DNA of 6,050 nucleotides, taken from positions 1 to 6,050 of the forward strand of contig JAAYZY010000468.1 of the NCBI GenBank assembly GCA_012514615.1, read 5' to 3'. Of this stretch, positions 1 through 6,050 are shown in pieces. The notes below the pieces were generated by a model, which was not told the origin of the DNA, searched no databases, and saw only the letters and a list, made by a program, of their open reading frames with translations. The position numbers and the translations under genes were made by a program. Each line of letters starts with the position of its first letter. The first letter of the stretch is position 1. The DNA comes from Chloroflexota bacterium (GTDB taxonomy: Bacteria; Chloroflexota; Anaerolineae; DTPP01).

Positions 1-1836
1 CCCATGCGCAGCAAGGGGCACCTGGTGGGCACGGTCTTGGTGGGCACCGAGCGCAGCAGCGTGAGCCAGGAAGAGCTGGAAGCGCTGTTGCTCACTGCAG
101 ACCAGGCGGCTGTGGCCATCGAGAACGCCCAGTTGTATGAGCGTGAGCAGACCGGCCGACGGGTGGCCGATACGTTGCTGGCTGCCAGCGCCACCCTGAG
201 TTCCACCTTGGACTTGCAGCAGGTGCTGGACCTGGTGCTGCAGCAGTTGGAGGTAGTCATCCCGTACGACACGGCCATGGTCTTGCTGCGGGATGAAGAC
301 AAGCCGGTGCTGCAAGCGGTGGCGGTGCGGGGCAAAGCGGCCGAAGATGCTCGCGGGTTCCGCCTGCAGGTGGACAGGAACGCGCTGTATCAAGAGATGC
401 AGGCGACGCGCCAGCCGGTGGTCATCCCCGATATCGAGGCGGACCCTCGGTGGGAAGCCGTGCCGGCGGTGGCTGACGCCCGTTCGTGGATCGGCGCGCC
501 GCTCATCGCCAAGGGGAACATCATCGGAGAGCTGGCGCTCTTCCATTCGACTCGCGGCTTCTATGCCTGGGAGAACCCCACGCTGTTGCTGGGCTTCGCC
601 CACCAGGCCGCGGCAGCTCTGGAGAACGCCCGCCTCTACGCCCGCCTGCGCACCCAGATGGCGGAGCTGCACCGGGCCCAGACGCGGCTGATCCAGGCGG
701 AGAAGCTGTCTGCCATCGGTCAGTTGGTGTCGGGGGTGGCCCACGAGCTGAACAACCCGCTCACCTCGGTCTTGGGGTATGCCCAGATGCTGGTGCGCAA
801 TCGCCAGGTCTCACCAGATGTGCAAGACGACCTACAGCGCATCGCTACGCAGGCCAGCCGGGCCGCGGGCATCGTGCGCAACCTGCTGGATTTCGCCCGC
901 GAGCAGCCGCCGGCCAAGCGCTGGATCAGCATCAACGACCTGCTGGAACGCACCCTAGCTCTTCGGTCGTATGAGCTGTCGGTGTCCAACACCTCGGTGA
1001 TCAAGCGGCTGGAGCCCACAGTGCCCAACACCATGGCCGACCCCCAGCAGATGCAGCAGGTCTTCCTGAATATCATCCTCAACGCCGAACAGGCTCTGGT
1101 GGGGCACAAGGGCGGCGGCCGGCTGACGGTGCGCACGGGGGTCTTCGCGGCCCCTGGCACCGGCGAACAGGTGCTGCGCATCGAGTTCTCGGACAACGGC
1201 CCGGGCATCCCCGGGGAAATCTTGCAGCGCATCTTCGACCCGTTCTTCACCACCAAAGACGTGGGTCGAGGGACTGGGCTGGGGCTTTCCATTGCCTACG
1301 GCTATGTGACAGAGCACGGCGGCCTGATCTGGGCCGAGAACAACAACCCGCCGGAGGCCGGCGCCACCTTCTACGTGGAGCTCCCGATCCTGGGGCCGGA
1401 GACGGTGGTTCATCCGGTGGATGAACGCGTCATAGCGGACCCGCCGGAGGTAGTGGGGCGCATCCTGGTGGTGGAAGACGAGGAGCTTGTGGCGAGCCTG
1501 TTCCAACGGGTGCTGCAGGCCCGTGGCTACCAGGTCTGGCTGGCTGCCGATGGACGCCAGGCGTTGGAGATGCTGCGGGCCAGGGAGTACGACCTGGTGA
1601 TCTCGGATGTGAAGATGCCCGGGATGAACGGCACCGATCTGCACGGCGAGCTGCGGCGGCTTCAGCCGATCCTGGCCGACCATACCATCTTCATCACTGG
1701 CGATACGGTCTCTCGAGAGACGCGGCAGTTCCTGGAGCAGGCCGGCGTTCCTCACCTCACCAAACCGGTGGACTTGGATGCCATGGAGCAGGCCGTCTCC
1801 CAGATGCTCAAACGGCGCAAGCAGGTTCATGGGTAG
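1..1836 (+). CDS. Hybrid sensor histidine kinase with GAF domains and C-terminal receiver (5' partial)
   Basis: This is the 3' part of a soluble-type hybrid histidine kinase that would sense a signal through GAF domains, autophosphorylate on histidine and pass phosphate to aspartate. The frame is open to base 1, and the first ~48 residues counted from the ATG at 4 look like the last strand and helix of a GAF domain (ending AAVAIENAQLYER), so the true start lies upstream and the ATG at 4 is probably internal. Counting from that Met: a full GAF domain at about 66-210, a helical linker at 210-235, HisKA with HELNNP (phospho-acceptor His247), HATPase_c with N-box N356/N360, G1 box DNGPGIP (D397), F box FDPFFTTK (411-418) and G2 box GRGTGLGLS (421-429), then a receiver domain at 486-605 with acidic pocket E491/D492, phospho-acceptor Asp535, T565 and K587. 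All catalytic positions look intact. There is no HPt or DNA-binding domain and no membrane segment in the visible part. It ends in TAG inside the start of the next gene, which suggests cotranscription. The signal and downstream partner are unknown. Confidence 0.95.
   Translation, partial: PMRSKGHLVGTVLVGTERSSVSQEELEALLLTADQAAVAIENAQLYEREQTGRRVADTLLAASATLSSTLDLQQVLDLVLQQLEVVIPYDTAMVLLRDEDKPVLQAVAVRGKAAEDARGFRLQVDRNALYQEMQATRQPVVIPDIEADPRWEAVPAVADARSWIGAPLIAKGNIIGELALFHSTRGFYAWENPTLLLGFAHQAAAALENARLYARLRTQMAELHRAQTRLIQAEKLSAIGQLVSGVAHELNNPLTSVLGYAQMLVRNRQVSPDVQDDLQRIATQASRAAGIVRNLLDFAREQPPAKRWISINDLLERTLALRSYELSVSNTSVIKRLEPTVPNTMADPQQMQQVFLNIILNAEQALVGHKGGGRLTVRTGVFAAPGTGEQVLRIEFSDNGPGIPGEILQRIFDPFFTTKDVGRGTGLGLSIAYGYVTEHGGLIWAENNNPPEAGATFYVELPILGPETVVHPVDERVIADPPEVVGRILVVEDEELVASLFQRVLQARGYQVWLAADGRQALEMLRAREYDLVISDVKMPGMNGTDLHGELRRLQPILADHTIFITGDTVSRETRQFLEQAGVPHLTKPVDLDAMEQAVSQMLKRRKQVHG
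1408..1426. repeat. Perfect 8-bp inverted repeat in the kinase-receiver linker
   Basis: GTTCATCC is followed by a 3-nt spacer (GGT) and its exact reverse complement GGATGAAC. It lies in the codons for VVHPVDE, the linker between the HATPase_c and receiver domains of the hybrid kinase. It could form a small hairpin or be a protein-binding half-site pair, but a perfect repeat of this size is expected about once by chance in a window this long, so no function is claimed. Confidence 0.4.
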
Positions 1837-2980
1837 GGTTGCGGCTGCGCCCGCTGACTTGCCCGTGCGGCTGTATCGAGACCTGCCGCAGGAACGCTGG
1901 CTCAGCATGGAGATCTACGCCGACGGCTTGCTGGCCGGCCTGGCCGAGCTCGGCGGGGCTGACCTGCGCGTCTCGGCTGTGGTGGGGCCGCCGCTGGGGG
2001 CCTCCCTCTCCGGAGGGTTGGGCCGCGGGATGACGCTGTTGGCGCGGGCCTGGTTGTACCCCTTGCGAGTGCGCCAGCGGGGCGGTGAGATCAACCATAT
2101 CCTCGATCAGAGCTACGGTCACTTGGTGCGCCGCTTGCACTCAGAGCGGACTGTGGTGACTGTGCACGACCTGGCGCCGCTGGCCTGCCTCGGGCCAGGG
2201 GTGGGGCGCGGCGTGGGCGACCGGCTCTGGCGGGAGGCGCTGCGTGGCACGCTCCAGGCCGCGCGCCTGGTGGCCGATTCCCAGTTCACGCGGGCCGAGA
2301 TCGTCCGCCTGACGGGGTACGACGAGGCCCGGATCGCCGTGGCTCCCCCGGCGGTGGAGGCGCGTTTCCGGCCGGTGGCCGACCCTGCTGTGCTGAGGGC
2401 GGTGGCAAGCCGCTACCGCTTGCCGCCGCCGCCTTGGCTGCTGCATGTGGGGCACACCGCGCAGCGCAAGAACCTGGAGACCCTGCTTCGGGCGTTGGCG
2501 CTCTTGCCTGAGCCGGCCCCGTTGGTGCAGGTTGGCGGAACGCTCACAGCGGCTCAGCATGCTCTGGCAGAGCGGCTGGGCGTTGGCCCTCGCCTACACA
2601 CCCTGGGGATTGTGCCGCGGGAGGATCTGCCGGCGCTGTACAGCTTGGCCCGGGCGCTGGTCTTCCCGTCTCGCTATGAAGGCTTTGGGCTGCCGGTGCT
2701 GGAGGCCATGGCTTGCGGCACGCCCGTGGTGTGTAGCGGCGTGGCCTCGCTGCCGGAGGTGGCTGGGGACGCGGCGCTGTTGGTGGACCCAGACGACTGC
2801 GAGGCTCTGGCCGCCGCCGTGACGCAGTTGTTTGCGCCCAGCGACCTGGGCGAGCGGCTGCGCCTGGCGGGGCTGGCTCGGGCGGCACAGTTCACTTGGG
2901 CTCGCTGCGCCGCGGCGGTGGCAGAGGTCTACCGGGACCTGTGGCGGGAGCTGGGCCCGGGACAGCCGGCGACGTTCTAG
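1829..2980 (+). CDS. GT4-family glycosyltransferase (first)
   Basis: The predicted product is a 383-residue retaining glycosyltransferase of GT-B fold, family GT4, which would transfer a sugar from a nucleotide-sugar donor to a growing glycan on the cytoplasmic face of the membrane. The N-terminal acceptor domain covers about residues 12-175 and includes TVHDLAPL (111-118) and VADSQFTRAEI (148-158), both usual for GT4 enzymes. The C-terminal donor domain (about 200-370) has HVGHTAQRKNLETLL (R213/K214 expected to contact the donor diphosphate) and the E-x7-E signature SRYEGFGLPVLEAM (E284, E292), followed by GTPVVCSGVASLPEVAGDAALLVDPDD in segments. No signal peptide or membrane helix is seen. 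The ATG at 1829 was chosen because it overlaps the kinase stop by 8 nt (ATGGGTAG) and gives a family-like length. The frame extends up to an ATG at 1778, but those 17 extra residues do not resemble the family. A GTG at 1865 is also possible. There is no good Shine-Dalgarno site for 1829, so translation may depend on coupling to the kinase. Donor and acceptor sugars cannot be told from sequence. Confidence 0.93.
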   Translation: MGRVAAAPADLPVRLYRDLPQERWLSMEIYADGLLAGLAELGGADLRVSAVVGPPLGASLSGGLGRGMTLLARAWLYPLRVRQRGGEINHILDQSYGHLVRRLHSERTVVTVHDLAPLACLGPGVGRGVGDRLWREALRGTLQAARLVADSQFTRAEIVRLTGYDEARIAVAPPAVEARFRPVADPAVLRAVASRYRLPPPPWLLHVGHTAQRKNLETLLRALALLPEPAPLVQVGGTLTAAQHALAERLGVGPRLHTLGIVPREDLPALYSLARALVFPSRYEGFGLPVLEAMACGTPVVCSGVASLPEVAGDAALLVDPDDCEALAAAVTQLFAPSDLGERLRLAGLARAAQFTWARCAAAVAEVYRDLWRELGPGQPATF

Positions 2981-2987
2981 AGGGGTA

Positions 2988-2992
2988 GGGAG
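2988..2992 (+). promoter_or_regulatory. Ribosome binding site for the asparagine synthase gene
   Basis: GGGAG lies 9 nt before the ATG at 3002, within the 21-nt gap that follows the first glycosyltransferase. It supports the start that places Cys directly after Met, as class II glutamine amidotransferases require. The gap is too short for a convincing terminator or separate promoter. Confidence 0.65.
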
Positions 2993-3001
2993 CCCACCAG
3001 C

Positions 3002-4873
3002 ATGTGCGGCATTTGCGGCGTGGTCCGCTTCCCACAGACAACCGACGAAGACTGGGCGGCCTTGCAGCGGGTCGATGCCTTGCTGCGACATCGCGGCCCG
3101 GACGACGCCGGCTCCTGGCGTGGGGGGCCAGCAGCCCTGGCCATGCGCCGTCTGGCGGTGATCGACCTGCAGGGAGGCCGCCAGCCCATGACCGATGAAG
3201 GCGACGACCTGCAGCTGGTGCTGAACGGCGAGATCTACAACTACGATACCCTGCGGGCTGAGCTGGCCAGCCGCGGCCACCGCCTGGCCACCCAGAGCGA
3301 CGCCGAAGTGGCGCTGCACCTTTACCAAGAGATGGGGCCTGCTGCAGCCACCCGCCTCAACGGGATGTTTGCCCTGGCCCTGTGGGATAGCCCCCGCCGC
3401 CGCCTGTGGCTCTGCCGTGACCCCCTGGGCATCAAGCCGCTCTACTACGGGGCGGTGGGCGGCGCGTTCTGGTTCGCCTCGGAGTTGCCAGCGCTGATGG
3501 CCGGCCCGGCCTGGCCGCGCCGGGTGGACCCTCAAGCGGTGAACCAGTACTTGGCCCTGCGCTACATCCCGGCCCCCCGCACCGCCTGGCAGGGGGTGCA
3601 CAAGCTCCTGGCCGGCTGCTCCCTTCTTCTGGATGAACGCTGCGTGGCCGTGTCGCCCTACTGGGAGCTGCCCTCCTTGGCAGGGGACCAAGGGGCCAGG
3701 CGCAGCGATGGGGAGTGGGCCCAGGCCCTGCAAGAGGCGATGCGGGCAGCCGTGAGGCGGCAGATGGTGAGCGACGTGCCTCTGGGCGCATCCCTGTCTG
3801 GTGGGCTCGATTCCAGCGCCGTGGTGGCCTTCATGGCCGAGGCGCGTGTCGAGCCTGTGCATACCTTCGCCGTCACCTTCCCCGGTTGGCCGGGCCTGGA
3901 CGAGAGGCCCTACGCCCGGCGGGTGGCCCAACATCTGCACACACGGCACCGGGAGATCGAACTCCCGCTGGATGTGCCTCGCCTCTTTGAGGAAGCGGTG
4001 GCGGCCAGCGGCGAGCCGCTGGCTGATCCGGCGGCCCTCCCCACGCTGGCCATGGCCCGGGCGGCCCGTCAGGAGGTGACGGTGGCGCTCACCGGCGAAG
4101 GGGCGGACGAACTGCTGGGCGGCTATGGCTGGTACCGCTGGGCCCAGCGCCCCACGCTGCCGGTGCCCCGCCCACTGCGACAGGGCCTGCTGCGCACGGT
4201 GCGGCGGGCCTGTCGTGGGCGCCGCGGCGGGCGCACCGTGCAGTCGTACCTGGTGGCCGACCCGCTGTCGCGCTACGCCGACCTGGCCGCCTCGTCTGCG
4301 TTCCAGACGTGGGAGCGAGAGCGCATTGCCGGGCCGTTGCTGCGGGAGGCCCTGAGCGATCTCTCGTTGGAGCCGTTCTTCGCTGAGCGTCTGGCCCCCG
4401 GGGCGGGGGGCGATTGGCAGGCGCGCTTCCAGCGGCTGGATCTGCTGGTCTGGCTGGAGGGCGACCCCCTGGCCAAGGCCGACCGCATGACAATGGCCGC
4501 CTCCCTGGAGGCGCGCCTGCCGTTCCTGGACCGTGAGGTGGTGGAGCTGGCCCTGGCCATGCCCCCAGACCTGCTAGTGCGTGGGGCGACGCACAAGTAC
4601 GTCCTAAGGCAGGCGGTGCGCTCCCTCCTGCCGCCGGAGGTGGCCAGCCGACGCAAGCACGCCTTCGACCCGCCGGTGGGGCACTGGCTGCGTGGGCCCC
4701 TGCGGGAGCGGCTGCAGGCGCTGCCCACGCACCCCGGCGTGGCCGGAAGCGGGGTGCTGGACCCAGCCCCGGTGGCCAAGCTGGTGCGGGCGCAATTGGC
4801 CGGGCGGGACCACGGCCGTGGCTTGTGGACCCTGCTTGTGTGGGCGGCTTGGTGGGAGCAGGAGGGAGCGTAG
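3002..4873 (+). CDS. asnB: Asparagine synthase (glutamine-hydrolysing) / AsnB-type amidotransferase
   Basis: This 623-residue protein is an AsnB-type enzyme. The family releases ammonia from glutamine in the N-terminal domain and uses it, with ATP, to amidate an adenylylated carboxylate (aspartate in true asparagine synthetases) in the C-terminal domain. The N-terminal class II glutaminase (about 1-210) starts MCGICGVV, so Cys2 becomes the nucleophile after Met removal, and has RHRGPDD (29-35), R50, NGEIYNY (75-81; N75, E77), SDAEV (D100) and RDPLGIKPLYY. The synthetase domain (about 240-620) has the pyrophosphate loop SLSGGLDSS (264-272), GEGADELLGGY (365-375; E366 matches the Glu of the E. 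coli AsnB GEGSDE motif), KADRMTMAASLEARLPFLD (492-510) and THKYVLRQA with K532. Both sites look functional and the length is usual for the family. The start is fixed by the Met-Cys requirement and an upstream GGGAG. Because it lies between two glycosyltransferases, it may amidate a sugar acid or other polysaccharide precursor, as proposed for AsnB-like proteins of O-antigen and exopolysaccharide loci. Free asparagine synthesis cannot be excluded. Confidence 0.95.
   Translation: MCGICGVVRFPQTTDEDWAALQRVDALLRHRGPDDAGSWRGGPAALAMRRLAVIDLQGGRQPMTDEGDDLQLVLNGEIYNYDTLRAELASRGHRLATQSDAEVALHLYQEMGPAAATRLNGMFALALWDSPRRRLWLCRDPLGIKPLYYGAVGGAFWFASELPALMAGPAWPRRVDPQAVNQYLALRYIPAPRTAWQGVHKLLAGCSLLLDERCVAVSPYWELPSLAGDQGARRSDGEWAQALQEAMRAAVRRQMVSDVPLGASLSGGLDSSAVVAFMAEARVEPVHTFAVTFPGWPGLDERPYARRVAQHLHTRHREIELPLDVPRLFEEAVAASGEPLADPAALPTLAMARAARQEVTVALTGEGADELLGGYGWYRWAQRPTLPVPRPLRQGLLRTVRRACRGRRGGRTVQSYLVADPLSRYADLAASSAFQTWERERIAGPLLREALSDLSLEPFFAERLAPGAGGDWQARFQRLDLLVWLEGDPLAKADRMTMAASLEARLPFLDREVVELALAMPPDLLVRGATHKYVLRQAVRSLLPPEVASRRKHAFDPPVGHWLRGPLRERLQALPTHPGVAGSGVLDPAPVAKLVRAQLAGRDHGRGLWTLLVWAAWWEQEGA
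4861..4868 (+). promoter_or_regulatory. Strong ribosome binding site for the second glycosyltransferase
   Basis: GGAGGGAG sits in the last codons of the asparagine synthase gene, 6 nt before the ATG at 4875. Since the upstream stop (TAG, 4871-4873) falls between this site and the new start, ribosomes ending on the amidotransferase could readily reinitiate. It decides the start of the second glycosyltransferase over upstream in-frame ATGs such as the one at 4692. Confidence 0.8.
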
Positions 4874-4874
4874 C

Positions 4875-6014
4875 ATGGTCTGGCGGGTGCTCTACGTGGA
4901 CCACGCCGACTGGATGGGGGGGGCGGAAGAGAGCCTGCTGCTCCTGCTGCGGCACGTGGACCGCCGGCGCGTCGAGCCGTTGCTGGCCGCTGCGCCGGGC
5001 GCGCCGCTGGGAGAGGCGGCTCGGCAAGCGGGCGTGGCGGTGGTGGAGGCCTCTTTGGGGCGTCTGCGGGGCCGCAGCCTGTGGGCCGCCGGCGCGGAGC
5101 TGGCCGCGGGGGTGCAGGCGCTGCACGGCGTGGTCAGGCAAGTCCGCCCGCACCTCCTGCATGCCAACGTGGCCCGGGCCGCAGCCTACGGCGCGGCCGT
5201 GAGCCTGAGGTCAGGTGCGCCCCTCGTCTGGCACGTGCGCGATATTCACGACCGCCGCCGGCTGACGGAACGGGCCCTGCTGCAGGGGGTAGGGCGGGTG
5301 GCTCGGGCCATCATCTGCCCCTCCCGGGCGGTGGCGCAGCCGCTGCCGGGCGTGGCGCAGCGCAAGGTGCATGTGGTGCCCAACGGCGTGGACGCGGCGG
5401 CCTTTGCCCCCAACCCTGCGGAGCGAGCTGCCTGGCGCACCGTCTGGGGGATCGCCCCAGAGGAGGTCCTCGTCGGGACGGTGGGTTGGTTGGCCCCCTG
5501 GAAGCAGCCCGAGCAGTTCCTGGCCATGGCCGAGCGCGTAGCTGCCGCCTGCCCGCAGGCCCGTTTCGTGGTGGTGGGCGAGGCGGCTTCCCCGCAGTAC
5601 GGCAGCTACGTGGATGGCCTGCGGTCCAGAGCGGCGGCCTCTCTGGGGCAGCGCCTGCTGTTCGCTGGCCCTCAGACGGCCATGCCCGGGGTGATGGCGG
5701 CGCTGGACCTGCTGGTGCACACCGCCCGGGCCGAGCCGTTCGGCCGGGTGCTGCTGGAGGCCATGGCCGCTGAGCGGCCGGTGGTGGCCTATGCCGATGG
5801 CGGTGTGCCGGAGGTGCTGCATGGCCGGCTTGTGCCGCCGGGCGACCAAGGCGCCCTGGCGGCGGCGGTGCTGGAACTGGCGCGTCAGCCCGCGCTGCGG
5901 ACCGCCATGGGGCGGGCGGGACGCGCCCATGTGTTGGCCGGATTCACCGCCGAGGCCATGGCTCGACGCACGGAAGCGGTCTATGAAGCCGTGTTGGGGC
6001 GAGGGAGGGAGTAG
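4875..6014 (+). CDS. GT4-family glycosyltransferase (second)
   Basis: The predicted 379-residue product is a GT-B fold retaining glycosyltransferase of family GT4, expected to add a sugar from a nucleotide donor during polysaccharide assembly in the cytoplasm. The N-terminus has the donor/acceptor-cleft glycine loop after the first strand, VLYVDHADWMGGAEES (5-20, G15-G16), then VWHVRDIHDRR (118-128), CPSRAVA (148-154) and VHVVPNGVD (165-173), the usual GT4 landmarks ahead of the domain crossover. The C-terminal domain has GTVGWLAPWKQPEQFL (201-216; K210 in the donor-phosphate position), VVVGEA, and the E-x7-E motif AEPFGRVLLEAMA (E287, E295). The segment GGVPEVLHGRLVPPGD (309-324) is about four residues shorter than the common PEVV-x-DG-x-x-GRLVPPGD form. 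No signal peptide or membrane helix is present. The start at 4875 gives a family-like N-terminus, follows a strong GGAGGGAG and lies 1 nt after the amidotransferase stop, so translational coupling is likely. It differs clearly from the first glycosyltransferase, so it is not a recent duplicate and probably catalyses a different linkage. Confidence 0.93.
   Translation: MVWRVLYVDHADWMGGAEESLLLLLRHVDRRRVEPLLAAAPGAPLGEAARQAGVAVVEASLGRLRGRSLWAAGAELAAGVQALHGVVRQVRPHLLHANVARAAAYGAAVSLRSGAPLVWHVRDIHDRRRLTERALLQGVGRVARAIICPSRAVAQPLPGVAQRKVHVVPNGVDAAAFAPNPAERAAWRTVWGIAPEEVLVGTVGWLAPWKQPEQFLAMAERVAAACPQARFVVVGEAASPQYGSYVDGLRSRAAASLGQRLLFAGPQTAMPGVMAALDLLVHTARAEPFGRVLLEAMAAERPVVAYADGGVPEVLHGRLVPPGDQGALAAAVLELARQPALRTAMGRAGRAHVLAGFTAEAMARRTEAVYEAVLGRGRE
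6001..6011 (+). promoter_or_regulatory. Ribosome binding site for the next gene
   Basis: GAGGGAGGGAG overlaps the last codons of the second glycosyltransferase and ends 7 nt before the ATG at 6019. It is very like the GGAGGGAG element that precedes the gene at 4875 and, like it, lies just upstream of a TAG stop, so the same stop-and-restart arrangement is used twice. Confidence 0.75.
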
Positions 6015-6018
6015 CTTC

Positions 6019-6050
6019 ATGCGCGTCTGCATCGACGGACGGGTGATTCA
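6019..6050 (+). CDS. Start of a further gene, probable GT4 glycosyltransferase (3' partial)
   Basis: Ten complete codons are present, reading MRVCIDGRVI, before the window ends. The ATG lies 4 nt after the stop of the second glycosyltransferase and is preceded by a strong GAGGGAGGGAG at good spacing, so it is very likely a real start in the same operon. The pattern M-R-hydrophobic-x-I-D-G-R is a common opening of GT4 glycosyltransferases (first beta strand leading to the cleft loop), which would suit the neighbours. With only ten residues, the family assignment is a guess; the presence of a gene is much surer than its identity. Confidence 0.7.
   Translation, partial: MRVCIDGRVI

Noticed and set aside
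1778..1828. Upstream ATG extension of the first glycosyltransferase
   Set aside because: The 17 added residues match no glycosyltransferase N-terminus and would overlap the conserved receiver-domain end of the kinase by 59 nt; the ATG at 1829 is the better start.
955..1908. Antisense open frame of 317 codons across the kinase catalytic domain
   Set aside because: The opposite strand encodes intact N, G1, F and G2 boxes and a receiver domain; the antisense product shows no family features.
2983..2999. Possible small hairpin (GGT/GGG with CCC/ACC) in the 21-nt gap before the amidotransferase gene
   Set aside because: The loop would be only 2 nt with a bulge in the stem, no T-run follows, and the bases are better explained as the ribosome binding site.
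2594..3949. Long antisense open frame (451 codons) opposite the first glycosyltransferase and the asparagine synthase
   Set aside because: It crosses two well-supported genes on the other strand. Its translation is rich in His, Gln, Pro, Arg and Gly without recognisable motifs, as expected when GC-rich coding DNA is read antisense.
4692..4874. Upstream ATG extension of the second glycosyltransferase
   Set aside because: It would overlap the conserved C-terminus of the amidotransferase by over 180 nt and adds Arg/Trp/Cys-rich residues unlike GT4 proteins, while the ATG at 4875 has a strong ribosome site and a proper N-terminus.
4089..5162. Antisense open frame of 357 codons across the amidotransferase-glycosyltransferase junction
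   Set aside because: The product is a low-complexity Pro/Ala/Arg-rich sequence with no domain, and both sense-strand genes have complete catalytic motifs and good ribosome sites.
5211..6032. Antisense open frame of 273 codons opposite the second glycosyltransferase
   Set aside because: Its sequence is a His/Gln/Arg-rich shadow of the GT4 coding strand, with no motif.

Overview
The window is GC-rich, gene-dense bacterial DNA with every gene on the + strand. It contains four long coding regions plus the first codons of a fifth, packed with gaps of 21 nt or less and one 8-nt overlap, so it reads as the inside of one transcription unit. No promoter or terminator is visible. The taxon cannot be fixed from sequence alone. 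Strong G/C third-position use, a GAF-rich hybrid histidine kinase and GT4 glycosyltransferases of this style would fit a Chloroflexota lineage (Anaerolineae/Caldilineae type), but this is a low-to-moderate confidence inference from general familiarity with such proteins.

Layout: (1) 1-1836, the 3' part of a hybrid sensor kinase (end of one GAF, a complete GAF, HisKA, HATPase_c, C-terminal receiver); its 5' end lies outside the window. (2) 1829-2980, a GT4-type glycosyltransferase whose start overlaps the kinase stop by 8 nt. (3) 3002-4873, an AsnB-type glutamine-dependent amidotransferase/asparagine synthase with both active sites intact. (4) 4875-6014, a second GT4-type glycosyltransferase, starting 1 nt after the amidotransferase stop. 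(5) 6019 to the window end, the first ten codons of another gene whose N-terminus looks like a further GT4 glycosyltransferase.

The combination of several retaining GT-B glycosyltransferases with an AsnB-like enzyme is typical of loci that build a surface or exported polysaccharide (capsule, exopolysaccharide or O-antigen-like glycan). In such loci the amidotransferase may amidate a uronic-acid sugar or another carboxylate instead of, or as well as, making free asparagine. The hybrid kinase at the upstream end, coupled by overlap to the first glycosyltransferase, suggests that environmental or cytoplasmic sensing may be linked to glycan production. That link is inferred from position only.

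Overall the window looks like part of a fairly ordinary polysaccharide locus. I see no RNA genes, mobile elements, CRISPR array or clearly new system. The points worth a second look are the kinase-glycosyltransferase coupling, the amidotransferase's real substrate, the exclusive use of TAG stops, and a few small sequence oddities.
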